Shown here: piece by piece, positions 36,639-48,135 of the stretch
How the letters are laid out: each line of letters begins with the position of its first letter
Numbering within the stretch: the stretch's first letter is position 1
Assembly (NCBI RefSeq): GCF_904849725.1
Contig: NC_058522.1
Span: forward strand, 454,896,844-454,960,843
DNA length: 64,000 nt
Source: Hordeum vulgare subsp. vulgare
Lineage: Eukaryota; Streptophyta; Magnoliopsida; Poales; Poaceae
Direction: 5' to 3'
Notes under the pieces: generated by a model
Database searches by the model: none
The model's input: only the letters and a program-made list of their open reading frames with translations
What the model was told of the DNA's origin: nothing
Made by a program: the position numbers and the translations under genes

Positions 36639-38287
36639 TGATACGTCTCAAACGTATCTATAATTTTTTATGGTTTCATGTTGTTATCTTGTCATCTTTG
36701 GATGTTTTACGTATCTTTTATATCTTTTTTGGGACTAACTTATTAATTCAGTGCCAAGTGCCAGTTCCTCTTTTTTCTGTGTTTTTGGCTCTTTTCTGAT
36801 CTGATTTTGGAACGGAGTCCAAACGGAATAAAATCCCCAAAATAAATTTTTTCCGAACGGAAGAAGATCAGGGGGCTTGAGGGCCAAGCCAGGAGAGCTA
36901 CAGGGGCCCACAAGCCCCCTAGCCTTCGGCAGGGGGGCGGCGGCTGGCAAGCTTGTGGCCTCCATGGCGCCCCCCGTGACCTAGCTCCTTCACCTATATA
37001 TTCCCTAAAATGCAGAAAAAAATCAAGGAATCCACGAAAACACTTTTCCGCCGCCGCAAGCTTCCGTTTCCGCGAGATCTCATCTGGAGACCCTTCCCGG
37101 TGCCCTGCCGGAGGGGACTTTGGAGTTGGAGGGCTTCTACATCAACATCATCGCCCCTCCAATGACTCATGAGCAGTTCACTTCAGACCTACGGGTTGTA
37201 GTTAGTAGCTAGATGGCTTCTTCTCTCTCTTGGATCTTCAATACAAAGTTCTCCATGATCTTCATGGAGATCTATCCGATGTAATCCTCTTTGGCGGTGT
37301 GTTTGTCGAGATCCGATGAATTGTTGATTGGTGATCAGATTATCTATGATATATATTTGAGTGTTTGCTAATTTCTTATATGCATGATTTGATATCCTCG
37401 TAAGTCTCTCCGAGTCTTGGGTTTTGTTTGGCCAACTAGATCTATGATTCTTGCAATGGGAGAAGTGCTTGGTTTTGGGTTCTTACCGTGTGGTGACCTT
37501 TCCCAGTGATAGTAGGGGCAGCAAGGCACACATCGTGTAGTTGCCATCAAGGGTAACAAGGTGGGCTTTGTCGTAGATATGAGATTGTCCATCAAAATCA
37601 TGTCATCTTGCTTAAGGCATTACTCTGTTCTTTTGGACTTAATACACTAGATGCATGCTGGATAGCGGTCGGCGTGTGGAGTAGTAGTAGTAGTAGATGC
37701 AGAAAGTATCGGTCTACTTGTTTTGGACGTGATGCCTATAGATATAATCATTGCCATAGATGACGTCACGACTTTGCGCGGTTCTATCAATTGCTCGACA
37801 AGAATTTGTTCACCCACCGTCTACTTGCTTTCATGAGAGAAGCCACTAGTAAACACTACGGCCCCAGGTCTATTCACACCTATCGTTTCCACTGTCGCTT
37901 TTACTTTGCTTTGTACTTTGTTGCTTTCAGTTCTCACTTGGCGAACAATCTATAAGGGATTGACAACCCCTTCATAGCGTTGGGAGCAAGCTTTTTGTGT
38001 TTGTGCAGGCACTTGAGATACTCCTTCACTGGATCGACACCTTGGTTCTCAAACTGAGGGAAATACTTACCACCGCTATGCTACATCACCCTTTCCGCTT
38101 CGAGGGAACACCAATGCAAGGATCCAAGGCCACGGGGGAAATCCTTTGCATATTTGCCTAGGAAGTCTCTTAAGGCGTAGCCGTAGCAGAAGGATTCCTC
38201 GTGTCGTTGCTGAGGAGTATCAAGACAAGAATAGTCTCCCGTGAGCACGTTTCTGGCGCCGTTGGAAGGTATTTTGTTGTAGTAGCA
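36639..38287 (+). repeat. Element B 3' LTR
   Basis: TGATACG .. GTAGTAGCA, 1649 bp, followed by target copy AGAAC (38288-38292). Confidence 0.93.
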
Positions 38288-41200
38288 AGAACTTTGTATT
38301 GAAGATTCAAGAGAGAGAAGAAACCATCTAGCTACTAACTACGGACCGGTAGGTCTGAAGTGGACTACTCACGAGTCATTGGAGAGGCGATGACGTTGAT
38401 GTAGAAGCCCTCCAACTCCAAAGTCCCCTCCGGCAGGGAACCGGGAAGGGTCTCCAGATGAGATGTCGCGGAAACGGAAGCTTGCCACGGCGGAAAAGTG
38501 TTTTCGTGGATTCCCTGATTTTTTTTGGATTTTTGGGAATTTATAGGCCAAAGAGCTAGGGCAGGGGAGCGCCAGGGAGGCCACAAGGTTGGTTGCCGCG
38601 GGCCCCCTCGCCGCGGCAACATGGCTTGTGGGCTCCCTGTGAGCCCACTGCCTTGGCCCTCAAGCCTCCCGATCTTCTTCCGTTCTGGAAAAATTTATTT
38701 CGGTGATTTTATTCCGTTTGGACTCCATTCCAAAATCAGATCTGAAAAGAGTCAAAAACATAGAAAAAACAGGAACTGGCGATTGGCACTGAATTAATAA
38801 GTTAGTCCCAAAAAAGATAAAAAAGGTAAACAAAACATCCAAAGATGACAAGATAACAGCGTGAAACCATAAAAAATTATAGATACGTTTGAGACGTATC
38901 AACGGGCAGACCAATGGGGTTCTCGATTCCTAGATAATTCATGCAGAAGGAGATGCACTCTTCGGTCAGAAAGCCCTGGGCTATGCTTCCATCTAGACGT
39001 GCCATGTTGCGAGTATCCTTTGATGACACCATTTATCCTTTCGAACGGCATCATGCTGTGCAGGAACGTCGACCCGAGTTGGATGATATCCTCCACGATA
39101 TGGACTAGCAGATGCACCTTAACATCGAAGACTGTGGGCGGGAAGTACATCTCAAGCTCGCATAGTATCACCACGATCTCTTCTTGTAGCCTTCTGAGTT
39201 GCCTCACGCCAACCTACTTCCAAGAGATGACCTCGAAAAAGTTGCATAGGCCAAATAGCATTTCACGGACGTGCGCGTCCATGATCCCACGGATTGCAAC
39301 TGGAAGTATCTGCGTCATCGGCACGTGACAGTCGTGAGACTTCATCCCGCTGAACTTCTGCTTCGCTGAGTCTAGGTATCTGATTATCGTCCCCGCGTAA
39401 CCGTAAGGAAGTTTTACTCCTACGAGGCAGGTGAAAAACTGATCCATCTCCTTCTGACTTAGAGTGAAGCATGCGGGAGGGTAGTCATATTCAATGTTCT
39501 TGGCCTTTTTGCCTTTGCGAGGACTTTCCGTGTCCTTCGCCTCATCATCATCATCATCATTAGGGCGTTTTGCGTGAAGCTCCTCCCTGATGCCCATTGA
39601 TTGCAAGTCTGCCCTTGCTTTCGGCCCATCTTTGATCCTCTATGGCATGTTGAGCAGGGTACCAAGCATACTCTCGCACACGTTCTTCGTGATATGCATG
39701 ACATCAAGGCTGTGAGGCACACGGAGGATCTTCCAGTACGGCACGTCCCAGAAAACAGACCTCGTTTTCCATACCTTCAGAAGCGGCTCTGGCGCCTTTC
39801 GCTTATTTCCCGGCGGTGGGCACTCTTTCCAATTTTTCAACAGCTCGTCTATTTCCTCGCCGCTCCTCGTACGTGGGGCTCTTCGGGGTTCGGTTTCACC
39901 ATCGAACAGATCCTTGCGTTTTCTCCATGCCTCATCATCGCGAAGCCACCTTTGATGTCCCATGAACACGGTTTTCGAAGACCCGGGATCTCTATCTAGC
40001 TCACAATACGTTGTGTCATCCATGCACCTGATGCCTGCACAAAATCCGTGGACCACCTGCCCCGCGACATATCTGTAACCGAGATAGTCGTGCACCGTCA
40101 TGAGCAGTGCGGCTCCCATAGGGAAATATTGTTTCGCTGCGGCGTCCCACGTATTTGCTGGCGTTTTCCACAGCGTGTCTAGCTCCTCTTTCAGCAGCCC
40201 CAGATACAGATTGATGTCGTTCCCTGGTTGTTTCGGCCCTTCAATTAGCATACTCATGTGAATGTACTTCCTCTTCATGCACATCCAGGGGGGAAGGTTG
40301 TACATCCACACAAACACAGGCCAGGTGCTATGTATGCTTCTCTGGCTGCCAAACGGGCAGACTCCATCGGTGCTCGCACCCAACATGATGTTCCTTGGAT
40401 CGTCCCCAAATTATGGGTGTTCGAAGTTCAACGCTTGCCACTGGCTCGCATCCTTAGGGTGACTCAGCATCTTGTCTATTTTATTTATCTCTGGATCATT
40501 TCCGTCATCTTCTCGCTTCTTCTCCTCCCTATCCGCGTGCCAACGCATGAGTTCTGCTTGCTTAGGGTCCACGAAATACCGCTGCAGACGAGGAGTGATC
40601 ACAAAGTACCACACCACTTTTCGAGGAGCTTTCTTCCTCTTCTTGTAACGCCGCACACCAAACATATGGTAGACTCCGCGTGCTCGTCCTGATAAATGAT
40701 GCAATCGTTCATGCACACATGGTATTTCACGTGCGGTAAATCCAGAGGACACACAATTTTCTTCGCCTCCTCGAAACTGTTCGGGCACTCGTTCCCCATG
40801 GGAAGACGTTCGTGCCAGAATGACATGTTCTCGTCGAAGCATGTGTCGGTCATTTTGTGTTTTACCTTCATCTCCAAAGCCATGAGAGTTACTTTCAGGC
40901 GGGTATCCTCGGGCCTGCATCCTTCATACAATGGAGTAACCGTGTCTCTCACCAGTTGATCCATCTTGGCTTTCTTTCGGGCGGTAGCTCTTGCGTTACC
41001 CGTCTGCTTGAGAAGCAGCTCTTGAATATGAGGGTCCTGCACCCAGCCCATCGATGGTCCATCGTCGTCTGCTCCGGCATCTTCATCTTCATGATCATGC
41101 CCTTTGTCTTGATCTTCCTCATCATCATGTCCGGCATCTTCTACATGATGACTGTGTGCTGCATCTACTTCGTGATCATGTCCTGGAGATTCTTCGTCTT

Positions 41201-41483
41201 CTCGCCCGCCCTCGCCGCTATTGTCTTGCAATCCTTCCTTTTTTCTTGCCCGGCCCCCATGGACGATTTCATAATCATCTTCATCACCTTGCCACCGATA
41301 TCCATCCATGAAACCACGCATGAGTAGGTGGTCCCGCACCTGTCTGGAATCCGGGTCCATAAGGCTCTTCAGCTTGCATCTTCGACACGGACATCTTATC
41401 TCCGTCTCGTTCTTTTGAAGCATCTCGGCCTTCGCGGAGCTCAAAAACCTATTCACGATGCCTTCGGTCATCGTGCGAACCAT

Positions 41484-41940
41484 GGTCTCCTGCGGGGTAG
41501 AGCAAAACGATATGTTAGAACCAAATTTTTTTTTTGCATGACTTTGCCTAAAAATAAGACCAAAAAGAATGCATAGTGCCAAATTCTCGCCGAAACGGAA
41601 ATGAATCAACATTCCGGCAAAATATTGCCAACTATCGCATTTGAAATACCGGTACCTGCAAACACAAACGTATGCAACACCGCAAACACACGTAGATCTA
41701 GGCCATAAAAAGTTTGTACACGTGTTGGAGGCAGAAAAAAGTAGATATAGAACATAAAGAAAGGTTTCCCCTTACTTACCTATCAAAAAAAGGAAATTTA
41801 ACCACTTAATTTGGATGAATATATGGTGCAAATGAGGTGAGGAGGAGGAGGCAGCCGAGACTAGTGAGTGTGAAGTGGTGGAGAGAATGAAGTGGGGGGA
41901 AGTGAGTGTGAAGTGGGCTGTCAAAAATATCTACTCCTCC
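41484..41940 (-). other. CACTA-1 5' leader region
   Basis: This is the region between the TNP2 start and the right subterminal repeats. No conserved coding frame is visible. A splice acceptor just upstream of the TNP2 ATG (near 41490) is plausible, implying a non-coding first exon. Confidence 0.5.
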
Positions 41941-42323
41941 GAGGTTACCAATGGCGCACCCAGGAAGAATGCGCCATTAGTAACCAGGGTTACTAATGGC
42001 GCACCTGGTAAGAATGCGCCATTAGTAGTTTTAAAAAAACTGAAACAAAATATTAGTAGTGGCACACCGTGGACGTGGTGCGCCATTACTATCTAAAACT
42101 AGTAATGGCACACTTCCCATGGTACACCACTGGTAAGTGTAGGAAAGGGTGTGGGGCCAGGTCAATGATAGTAATGGCGCACGAGACACATGGTGCGCCA
42201 TTAGTAATATGGACACTAATGGCGCACCAGTATGTGGTGCAGCACTGCTATATAGCAGTGGCGCACCAGATGCATGGTGCGCCATTAATGTCCATATTAG
42301 CTATAGGCTTTTTTGTACTAGTG
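41941..42323. repeat. CACTA-1 right terminal and subterminal repeats
   Basis: Many alternating AATGGCGCACC and GGTGCGCCATTA copies lead to the terminus CTAGTG at 42323. This is the same motif as at 18469-18726 and 28614-28785. Confidence 0.9.
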
Positions 42324-42586
42324 TGATACTTGCCCGAGATTCGATAGTCGGTATCCCCATACCTTGTTCAATCTCACTACCGGCAAGTCTCTTTACTTGT
42401 TCCGCAGCACATCATCTCGTGGCTAACTCCTTAGTTACACTGAGCTCATTATGATGATGTTCTACCGAGTAGGCCCAGAGATACCTCTCCGTTCATACAG
42501 AGTGACAAATCCCGGCCTCGATTAGTACCAACCTAACAGACACTTTCGGAGATACCCGTCGTGCACCTTTATAGTCACCGAGTTAC
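42324..42586 (-). repeat. Copia-M 5' LTR, segment 3
   Basis: It begins at the TGA target copy and continues segment 2 (CGGTATGA + TACTTGCCCGAG). It ends at the TAC target copy of CACTA-2 (42584-42586). Confidence 0.9.
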
Positions 42587-42870
42587 CACTAGTAGAAAAC
42601 AGGGCTTTGGTTCAGGCCTGGCCAGCCCATTAGTCCCGGTTCTTCACGAACCGGGACCCATGGGGGGCATTAGACCCGGTTCATGAGCCCAGGGGGGCGG
42701 CCGGGGCCTCGTGGGCATTGGTCCCGGTTTGTGTGGACCCATTTGTCCCGGTTCTAGGCACGAACCGAGACCAATGGGTCGTGCTCCTGGCCCACATCCA
42801 TTGGTAGCGATTCGTGCCTTGAACCGGTTTAGAAGGGGGGCTTTAGTCCCGGTTTATGCCATGAACCGGG
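42587..42870. repeat. CACTA-2 left terminal and subterminal repeats
   Basis: Inverted and direct copies of TTAGTCCCGGTT / AACCGGGAC fill this stretch. A TATA-like TATATATA (about 42885-42893) follows and could start the first transcript. Confidence 0.88.
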
Positions 42871-43257
42871 ACAAATAATTTTCCTATATATACACATCGC
42901 CGCGGCTGAGCACTCTGTTTTTTCTGGCCGGCGAGGGGAGGGCATTTGGGTGCTCTAGCTCACCTCCTATGCACATGAGGTGTTCGATGAAATGTCCGAG
43001 CCACGCTAGTTAATCGTTCTCCTCTCGAAACACGACCTCCCCGCTCCATTTTCCCCAAGATTTGTCTAGGTTTAGAGGTCCGTCACGTCATGTCCCTGTC
43101 TTCGCCGCCGTCGATCGCCCATGCCGATCTCGTCGCCGGCACCACCGTGGTGAGCCTCTTGTTCTTATCTTCGTTCTGAAAGAAAAAAAATTCTTACTTC
43201 GGATAGATACTTGTCTAATTTTCTTACTTTTATTATTTCTTGTTATTATATAGTGTG

Positions 43258-43705
43258 ATGGTTTTGGTATCCGCCCCCATCGGCCCTCGTCCTGTCTATG
43301 ATTCGGATGTGGTATATATTATCTTTTGATAACTATTTGGTTCATTTATTGTTTATGATAATTATGCCGACCAACTTAACATAGATTTTATTTATCTAGG
43401 ACGTGGTTGAACCAGAAATTCCAACCGACCCTATTGTCGACTGGTTAAATTTAGTTGAAGAAGAAAACAATTACTTCAAGGAAAAAATAAGAAAAATTGA
43501 GGAGGAGAAGATGATATTGGAGTTGCATGTTGTGGATGTCGTCGATGATCACAAGATCAAGATGGATGCAATGCGGTTGAAGATTAGAAAGATTAGAAAA
43601 CATGCCATTCATACCGAGGCTTGGTATCATTTTGCAGTTTGATCAGTTGTTACCTTGGTTGCGATTATGATCGCATTTGTTTTTGCAATTAAATGTTTTA
43701 CATAA
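43258..43705 (+). pseudogene. CACTA-2 small coiled-coil gene, membrane tail cut off by a stop
   Basis: Exon 1 (43258-43311, MVLVSAPIGPRPVYDSDV) joins exon 2 (from 43400, DVVEPEIPTDPIV) through an 88-bp intron with GT and AG borders. Exon 2 encodes a charged helix (NLVEEENNYFKEKIRKIEEE) and MDAMRLKIRKIRK, then a TGA at 43640-43642 just before SVVTLVAIMIAFVFAIKCFT, which would be a C-terminal membrane segment ending at 43705. CACTA-3 has the same gene with Gly (GGG) at this site (63257-63728). An upstream exon ending at 43149 (donor GTGAGC, also conserved in CACTA-3) may add an N-terminus. Function unknown. Confidence 0.75.
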
Positions 43706-43766
43706 TTTCAACGTATGGTTTAATTAGATGCTCCAAAGAGCTATATGTTGCACATGCTATGTGGGT

Positions 43767-45862
43767 GAAATCCCTTTGTAACAGACGAATTTCCGTATGA
43801 AACCCTGATACTTCGAAAGAGATTGTCCATTTTGTACACGAAGTGCATCCAGTTTTTTCCGTAACCCTTTGTACTTTCTTGCACATGCTATGTGAGTGAA
43901 ATGATGATACCATGCCAACTTGAAACCTTTTCATAGTTCATTTCAAATGCGTTTCAATTTCATGGTCTAGTAGCACAAAATAATCAGTAAATGCATGAAA
44001 AATAACAAATGAAGTCAGAAAGGGTTGTAAATTGATGATGTGGCTTCGAATGGTTAATTTTGAACACATAAAAACTATGGAGTTCAAATAAGTTCAAAAA
44101 ATTGAAATCCCTTTGTAAGAGACGAGTTTCCGTATGAAACACTGATACTTCGAAAGAGATTGTCCGTTTTGTACACGAAGTGCATCCAGTTTTTGCCGTA
44201 ACCCTTTATACTTTCTTGCACATGCTATGTGGGTGCAATGATGATACCATGCCAACTTGAAACCTTTTCAGAGTTCATTTCAAATGCTTTTCAATTTCAT
44301 GGTCTTATAGCTCAAAATAATCAGTAAATGCATGAAAAATAACAAATGAAGTCAGAAAGGGTTGTAAATTGATGATGTGGCTTTTAATGGTGCATTTTAA
44401 ACACATAAAAACTATGGAGTTCAAATAAGTTCAAATGAATGAAATCCCTTTGTAACAGACGAGTTTCCATATGAAACCCTGATACTTCGAAAGAGATTGT
44501 CCGTTTTGTACACGAAGTGCATCCAGTTTTTGCCGTAACCCTCTCTACTTTCTCGCACATGCTATGTGGATGAAATGATGATACCATGCCAACTTGAAAC
44601 CTTTTCATAGTTCATTTCAAATGTTTTTCAATTTCATGGTCTTATAGCTCAAAATAATCAGTAAATGCATGAAAAATAAAAATGAGGTCAGAAAGGGTTG
44701 TAAATTTATGATGTGGCTTTGAATGGTGCATTTTGAACACAGAAAAACTATGGAGTTCAAATAAGTTCAAAAAAATGAAATCCCTTTGTAAAAGACGAGT
44801 TTCCGTATGAAACCCTGATACTTCGAAACAAATTGTTCGTTTTGTACACGAAGTGCATCCAGTTTTTGTCGTAACCCTCTATACTTTCTCGCACATGCTA
44901 TGTGGGTGAAATGATGATACCATGCCAACTTGGAATCTTTTCAGAGTTCATTTCAAATGCTTTTCAATTTCATGGTCTTATAGCTCAAAATAATCAGTAA
45001 ATGCATGAAAAATAACAAATGAAGTCAGAAATGGTTGTAAATTGATGATGTGACTTTGAATGGTGCATTTTGAACACATAAAAACTATGGAGTTCAAATA
45101 AGGTCAAAAAAATGAAATCCCTTTATAACAAACGAGTTTCCGTATGAAACCCTCATACTTCGAAACAGATTGTCCGTTTTGTACACGAAGTGCATCCAGT
45201 TTTTGCCGTAACCCTCTCTCCTTTCTTGCACATGCTATGTGGGTGAAATGATGATACCATGCCAACTTGGAACCTTTTCAGAGTTCATTTCACATGCTTT
45301 TCAGTTTCATGGTCTAATAGCTCAAAATAATCAGTAAATGCATGAAAAATAACAAATGAAGTCAGAAAGGGTAGTAAATTGATGATGTGGCTTTGAATGG
45401 TGCATTTTGAACACAGAAAAACTATGGGGTTCAAATAAGTTCAAAAAATGAAATCCTTTTGTAACAAACAAGTTTCCGTATGAAACCCTGATACTTCGAA
45501 AGAGATTGTCTGTTTTGTACACGAAGTGCATCGAGTTTTTGCCGTAACCCTCTATACTTTCTTGCACATGCTATGTGGGTGAAATGATGATACCATGCCA
45601 ACTTGAATCCTTTTCAGAGGTCATTTCAAATGCTTTTCAATTTCATGGTCTTATAGCTCAAAATAATCAGTAAATGCATGAAAAATAACAAATGAAGTCA
45701 TAAAGGGTTGTAAATTGATGATGTGGCTTGGAATGGTACATTTTAAACACAGATAAACTATGGAGTTCAAATAAGTTCAAAAAAATGAAATCCCGTTGTA
45801 ACACACGAGTTTCCGTATGAAACCCTCATAGTTCGAAAGAGATTGTCCATTTTGTACACGAA
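43767..45862 (+). repeat. Tandem array of 336-337 bp units
   Basis: Six full units start with GAAATCC at 43767, 44104, 44441, 44777, 45114 and 45450, and a partial seventh starts at 45787. Units are very similar, with scattered substitutions. Each includes ATACTTCGAAAGAGATTGTC and TTTTGTACACGAAGTGCATC. No conserved open frame runs across units. It lies just after the small coiled-coil gene, where CACTA-3 has TNP2. Confidence 0.96.
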
Positions 45863-46500
45863 TTATCATAAAATAAAATAAATAAGTTATCTGAAACAAA
45901 ATAATATAAACTTTAATAAAATATATAAGTACAAACAAAATAAAATAAACTTTAATAACATAAATAAAATTTATGAAACTAAAATTATCAAAGTATTTTC
46001 TTTTCAAAACATTCTAAGCAACCTCTAGTATTATTGAAACTAAAATTATATAAAATTGATGCAACTAAAATTATCAAAGTATTTTCTATTCAAAATCATT
46101 AAAAGCAAAAAGAATTTTCATAAAGAACTTTTTTTGTTATAAACTTTAATGGCAAAAAGAATTATCATAAATGAAAATAAATAAGTAATTAGAAACAAAA
46201 TAAAATAAAAAAATAAGTATTTTGTTGTAAGTAGTAACAAAACAAAATAAATAAAGCAAAAAAGAAAACTCGGGAAAAATAAAAAAATTGCCACCTACAA
46301 GGCCACCACAGCCTCAATACGACTAGAAACCCATCCACGGGCAAGGATCCAGGCCCGTAGAAGGCCGTGTAGGCCCACACGCATAGTAGTGTGAGATTTG
46401 ACCCATAGGCCTGCAGTACTGAGGAGTTCAATGGAGATGGCGCGGCAGCACTTATAAACAGGTCTGACCGCTCCTCAGCTAGCGAGGTGGGACTAAACTT
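45863..46500. other. AT-rich spacer in CACTA-2
   Basis: 45863-46260 is simple AT-rich sequence (AATAAAATAAATAAG-like). 46260-46500 is more complex but shows no coding signal; it has an ACTTATAAACAGG TATA-like site near 46450. Confidence 0.6.
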
Positions 46501-46522
46501 CCCACTTCATCGCGCTAGTGCA

Positions 46523-46637
46523 AGGCCTTTGGTCCCGGTTGGTGCCACCAACCGGGACCAAAGGCCTCTACTTCCCGCCCTTCAGGCTGCTGAAAAGAGA
46601 CCTTTGGTCCCGGTTGGTGGCACCAACCGGTACCAAT
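46523..46637. repeat. CACTA-2 internal block of subterminal-type repeats
   Basis: Two copies of the palindrome GGTCCCGGTTGGTG..CACCAACCGG lie here. The first copy matches the right-end copy at 52228-52262 almost base for base, including flanks. Confidence 0.92.
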
Positions 46638-46645
46638 GGCTTTGC

Positions 46646-46652
46646 TATATAA
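46646..46652 (+). promoter_or_regulatory. TATA box of the CACTA-2 Ulp1-like gene
   Basis: GCTATATAAGCC lies 10 bp after the internal repeat block and upstream of the Ulp1-like gene on the same strand. Confidence 0.55.
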
Positions 46653-47524
46653 GCCAGCACTTGTGAAAATTTCATCAGTTCTTTGATCCCTCCGACGATG
46701 CCGCCAGGCTGCCCGAGCTCGCCGTTCCTCTGACGCGCCCCCGACCACACCGCCGTTGCCCCGCCCCGACCACGCCTCCGTCGCCATGCCCCCCGACCAT
46801 GCCGCGCACCCTCGTCGTGCCTCTGCCGCACCCCCACCCGCCCCGTCGACGCCGTCGCCACCCTCTTCCGTCGATGCCATCGCTCCTGCCCGGACCACGC
46901 CGTCGTTGCCGCCCTCTACACCGACGCCGGCGTCGTGCCTCTGCCCCTGCCCCGACCACGCCGCACCTCTCCTTGGTCAGTCCCCCCCCCCTGTCCTCCT
47001 CCTATGTTTTTTTAGATTATATGATGTTTTTTCCAGATTATATGTATATGTGTGAGTATATGTATGTGTGTATATCTGATTATATGTCCTTTTTTTAGAA
47101 TTTTTTTCATATATATGATGATTTGTTTTTTGCATTTTTATAAAAATGTATATATGTATGTATGTTCTCTGTGCATACAAAAGTTAGATTTTTAGTACTT
47201 TGGGTACATTTTAGGTTAGTTTTATCTATATATGTTCTCTGATATCGTACATTTTAGGTTAGTTTCATTTTTAGATAAGTTTTATATATTTAGGAAAAAA
47301 AGAAGAGAAGGAAGAAGGAAGAAGGAAGAAGAAGAAAAAGTTTTATGGAGTATATGCAAAAGTTACAGTTTTAGAAAAGTATTATATATCTAGCTAGGAA
47401 GATAAGGAAGAAGATGAAAAAGAATGAGAGGAAAAAGGAAAATAAGAAGAGGAATAAAGGAGAAGAAGAGGAGAGGAAGAAGAGGAGAAATAAATAAGAA
47501 GAGGAAAAAAGAAGAAAAAGAAGA

Positions 47525-47594
47525 GGAGAAGAAGAAAGGAATAGAGAAGAAGAAGAACTATTTTTTCTTCTTCTCTATTCCTTTCTTCTCCTCC
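47525..47594. repeat. Polypurine/polypyrimidine inverted repeat
   Basis: The left arm GGAGAAGAAGAAAGGAATAG.. and the right arm, its near-perfect reverse complement, are each about 30 bp and separated by CTATTT. A long GAAGAGGAG-rich tract precedes it (from about 47290). Confidence 0.8.
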
Positions 47595-48045
47595 TTTTCT
47601 TCTTCTTTTTTTCTTCGATCGCTTCTCTTCTATTCCTTTCTTCTTCTCCTCTTTTTAGTTCTTCTTTTGTCTTCTTATTTTTTATCGGGTATGTCGTTGT
47701 CGATATAACCCCTCCCGATAACTTCAACACGAGGGGGGGTCGATATACCCCCTCCCCGATAACATTATTTTCTCATGTATGTATGTTGTCGTTGTCGATA
47801 TAACCCCCTCCCAGATAACTTCGAACTGAGGGGCAGTCGATATATATACCCCTCTCGACCGTGATAACTTATACCACAGGAGCACACCCCCCCCCCCCCC
47901 GGGCCCTCTCGCTCGACCAAAACTCTCGAGGACACCCAAACCCTAGAAAAAACGATGTTGGTCTCCTACCCCCTCCCGCCGCGCCCCTACCCGACAAACT
48001 CTCTCGAGGCCACCCAAATTTACCAAGTTAAAAGAGCTTTGTCAT

Positions 48046-48135
48046 CGAGGCCACCCCAAACCCTTGAAGCGTTGTCGAGGCCACCCCAAACCCTTGAAGC
48101 GCTGCCGAGGCCACCCCAAACCCTAGAGAAGCAGT
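48046..48135 (+). repeat. 30-bp tandem repeat
   Basis: Three copies of a unit with CGAGGCCACCCCAAACCC and TTGAAGCG, with a partial fourth. Confidence 0.8.

Larger units (their letters stand above)
31108..38287 (+). mobile_element. Non-autonomous Gypsy-like retrotransposon 'B' nested in solo LTR A
   Basis: 5' LTR 31108-32752, 3' LTR 36639-38287, both starting TGATACGTCTCAAACG and ending GTAGTAGCA. Target copies AGGAC (31103-31107) and AGAAC (38288-38292) differ at one base. The internal part (3.9 kb) has a tRNA-Asp-type primer site, a gag-like frame and a retropepsin-like frame, but no reverse transcriptase, RNase H or integrase. Its LTRs are the same family as LTR A, inserted in opposite orientation. 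It would need enzymes from a related element. Confidence 0.93.
30119..38901 (-). mobile_element. Solo LTR 'A' (TGATACGTCTC family) split by a nested element
   Basis: On the minus strand it starts TGATACGTCTCAAACG at 38901 and ends ..GTCGTAGTAGCA at 30119. ACGGG (38902-38906) and ATGGG (30114-30118) are its target copies with one change; the TNP2 frame resumes across it (..GLPV / INRHLGRL..). The LTR is 30119-31107 plus 38288-38901, about 1.6 kb without the nested element and duplicate. No internal region of its own is left, so it is a solo LTR. Confidence 0.9.
29162..41483 (-). pseudogene. CACTA-1 TNP2-type transposase
   Basis: It starts ATG at 41483 (MVRTMTEGIVNRFL) with a transposase-associated Cys domain (CPCRRC). 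Then come DQLVRDTVTPLYEG, CMNDCIIYQ, the core with GASTDGVCPFG, WMYNLPPWMCMKRK and LDVMHITKNVCESML, then SHDCHVPMTQILP, a DUF4218-type part (HLLVHIVEDI) and, left of the insertion, a DUF4216-type C-terminus (VTVKNEPWVLACQADQCFF). It catalyses excision and insertion by binding the ends. Lesions: frame change near 40650, TAA 40411-40413, TAG 39640-39642, TAG 39214-39216, frame change near 39010, insertion 30119-38901, TAG 29333-29335. Terminal stop at 29162-29164. It cannot be functional. Confidence 0.93.
18469..42323 (-). mobile_element. CACTA-1: CACTA DNA transposon with GGCGCACC subterminal repeats
   Basis: The left end is CACTACTAGAAAAAGGG and the right end, on the minus strand, is CACTAGTACAAAAAAG. 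A 3-bp target duplication TGA (18466-18468, 42324-42326) fits CACTA elements. All genes are on the minus strand: TNP2 transposase, then a TNP1/Ulp1-like gene, then a small membrane-tailed gene. The span is 23,855 bp; removing two LTR insertions leaves about 11.6 kb. Family naming (Jorge-like or other) cannot be settled by eye. All large genes are broken. Confidence 0.94.

Noticed and set aside
43767..45862. CRISPR-like or centromeric repeat array
   Set aside because: Units are 337 bp without spacers and sit inside a CACTA element with clean ends; there is no sign of CRISPR, and I have no basis to call it centromeric.
46756..47098. Proline-rich frames in the CACTA-2 leader
   Set aside because: C-rich low-complexity sequence; two frames are open together and neither is conserved in CACTA-3.
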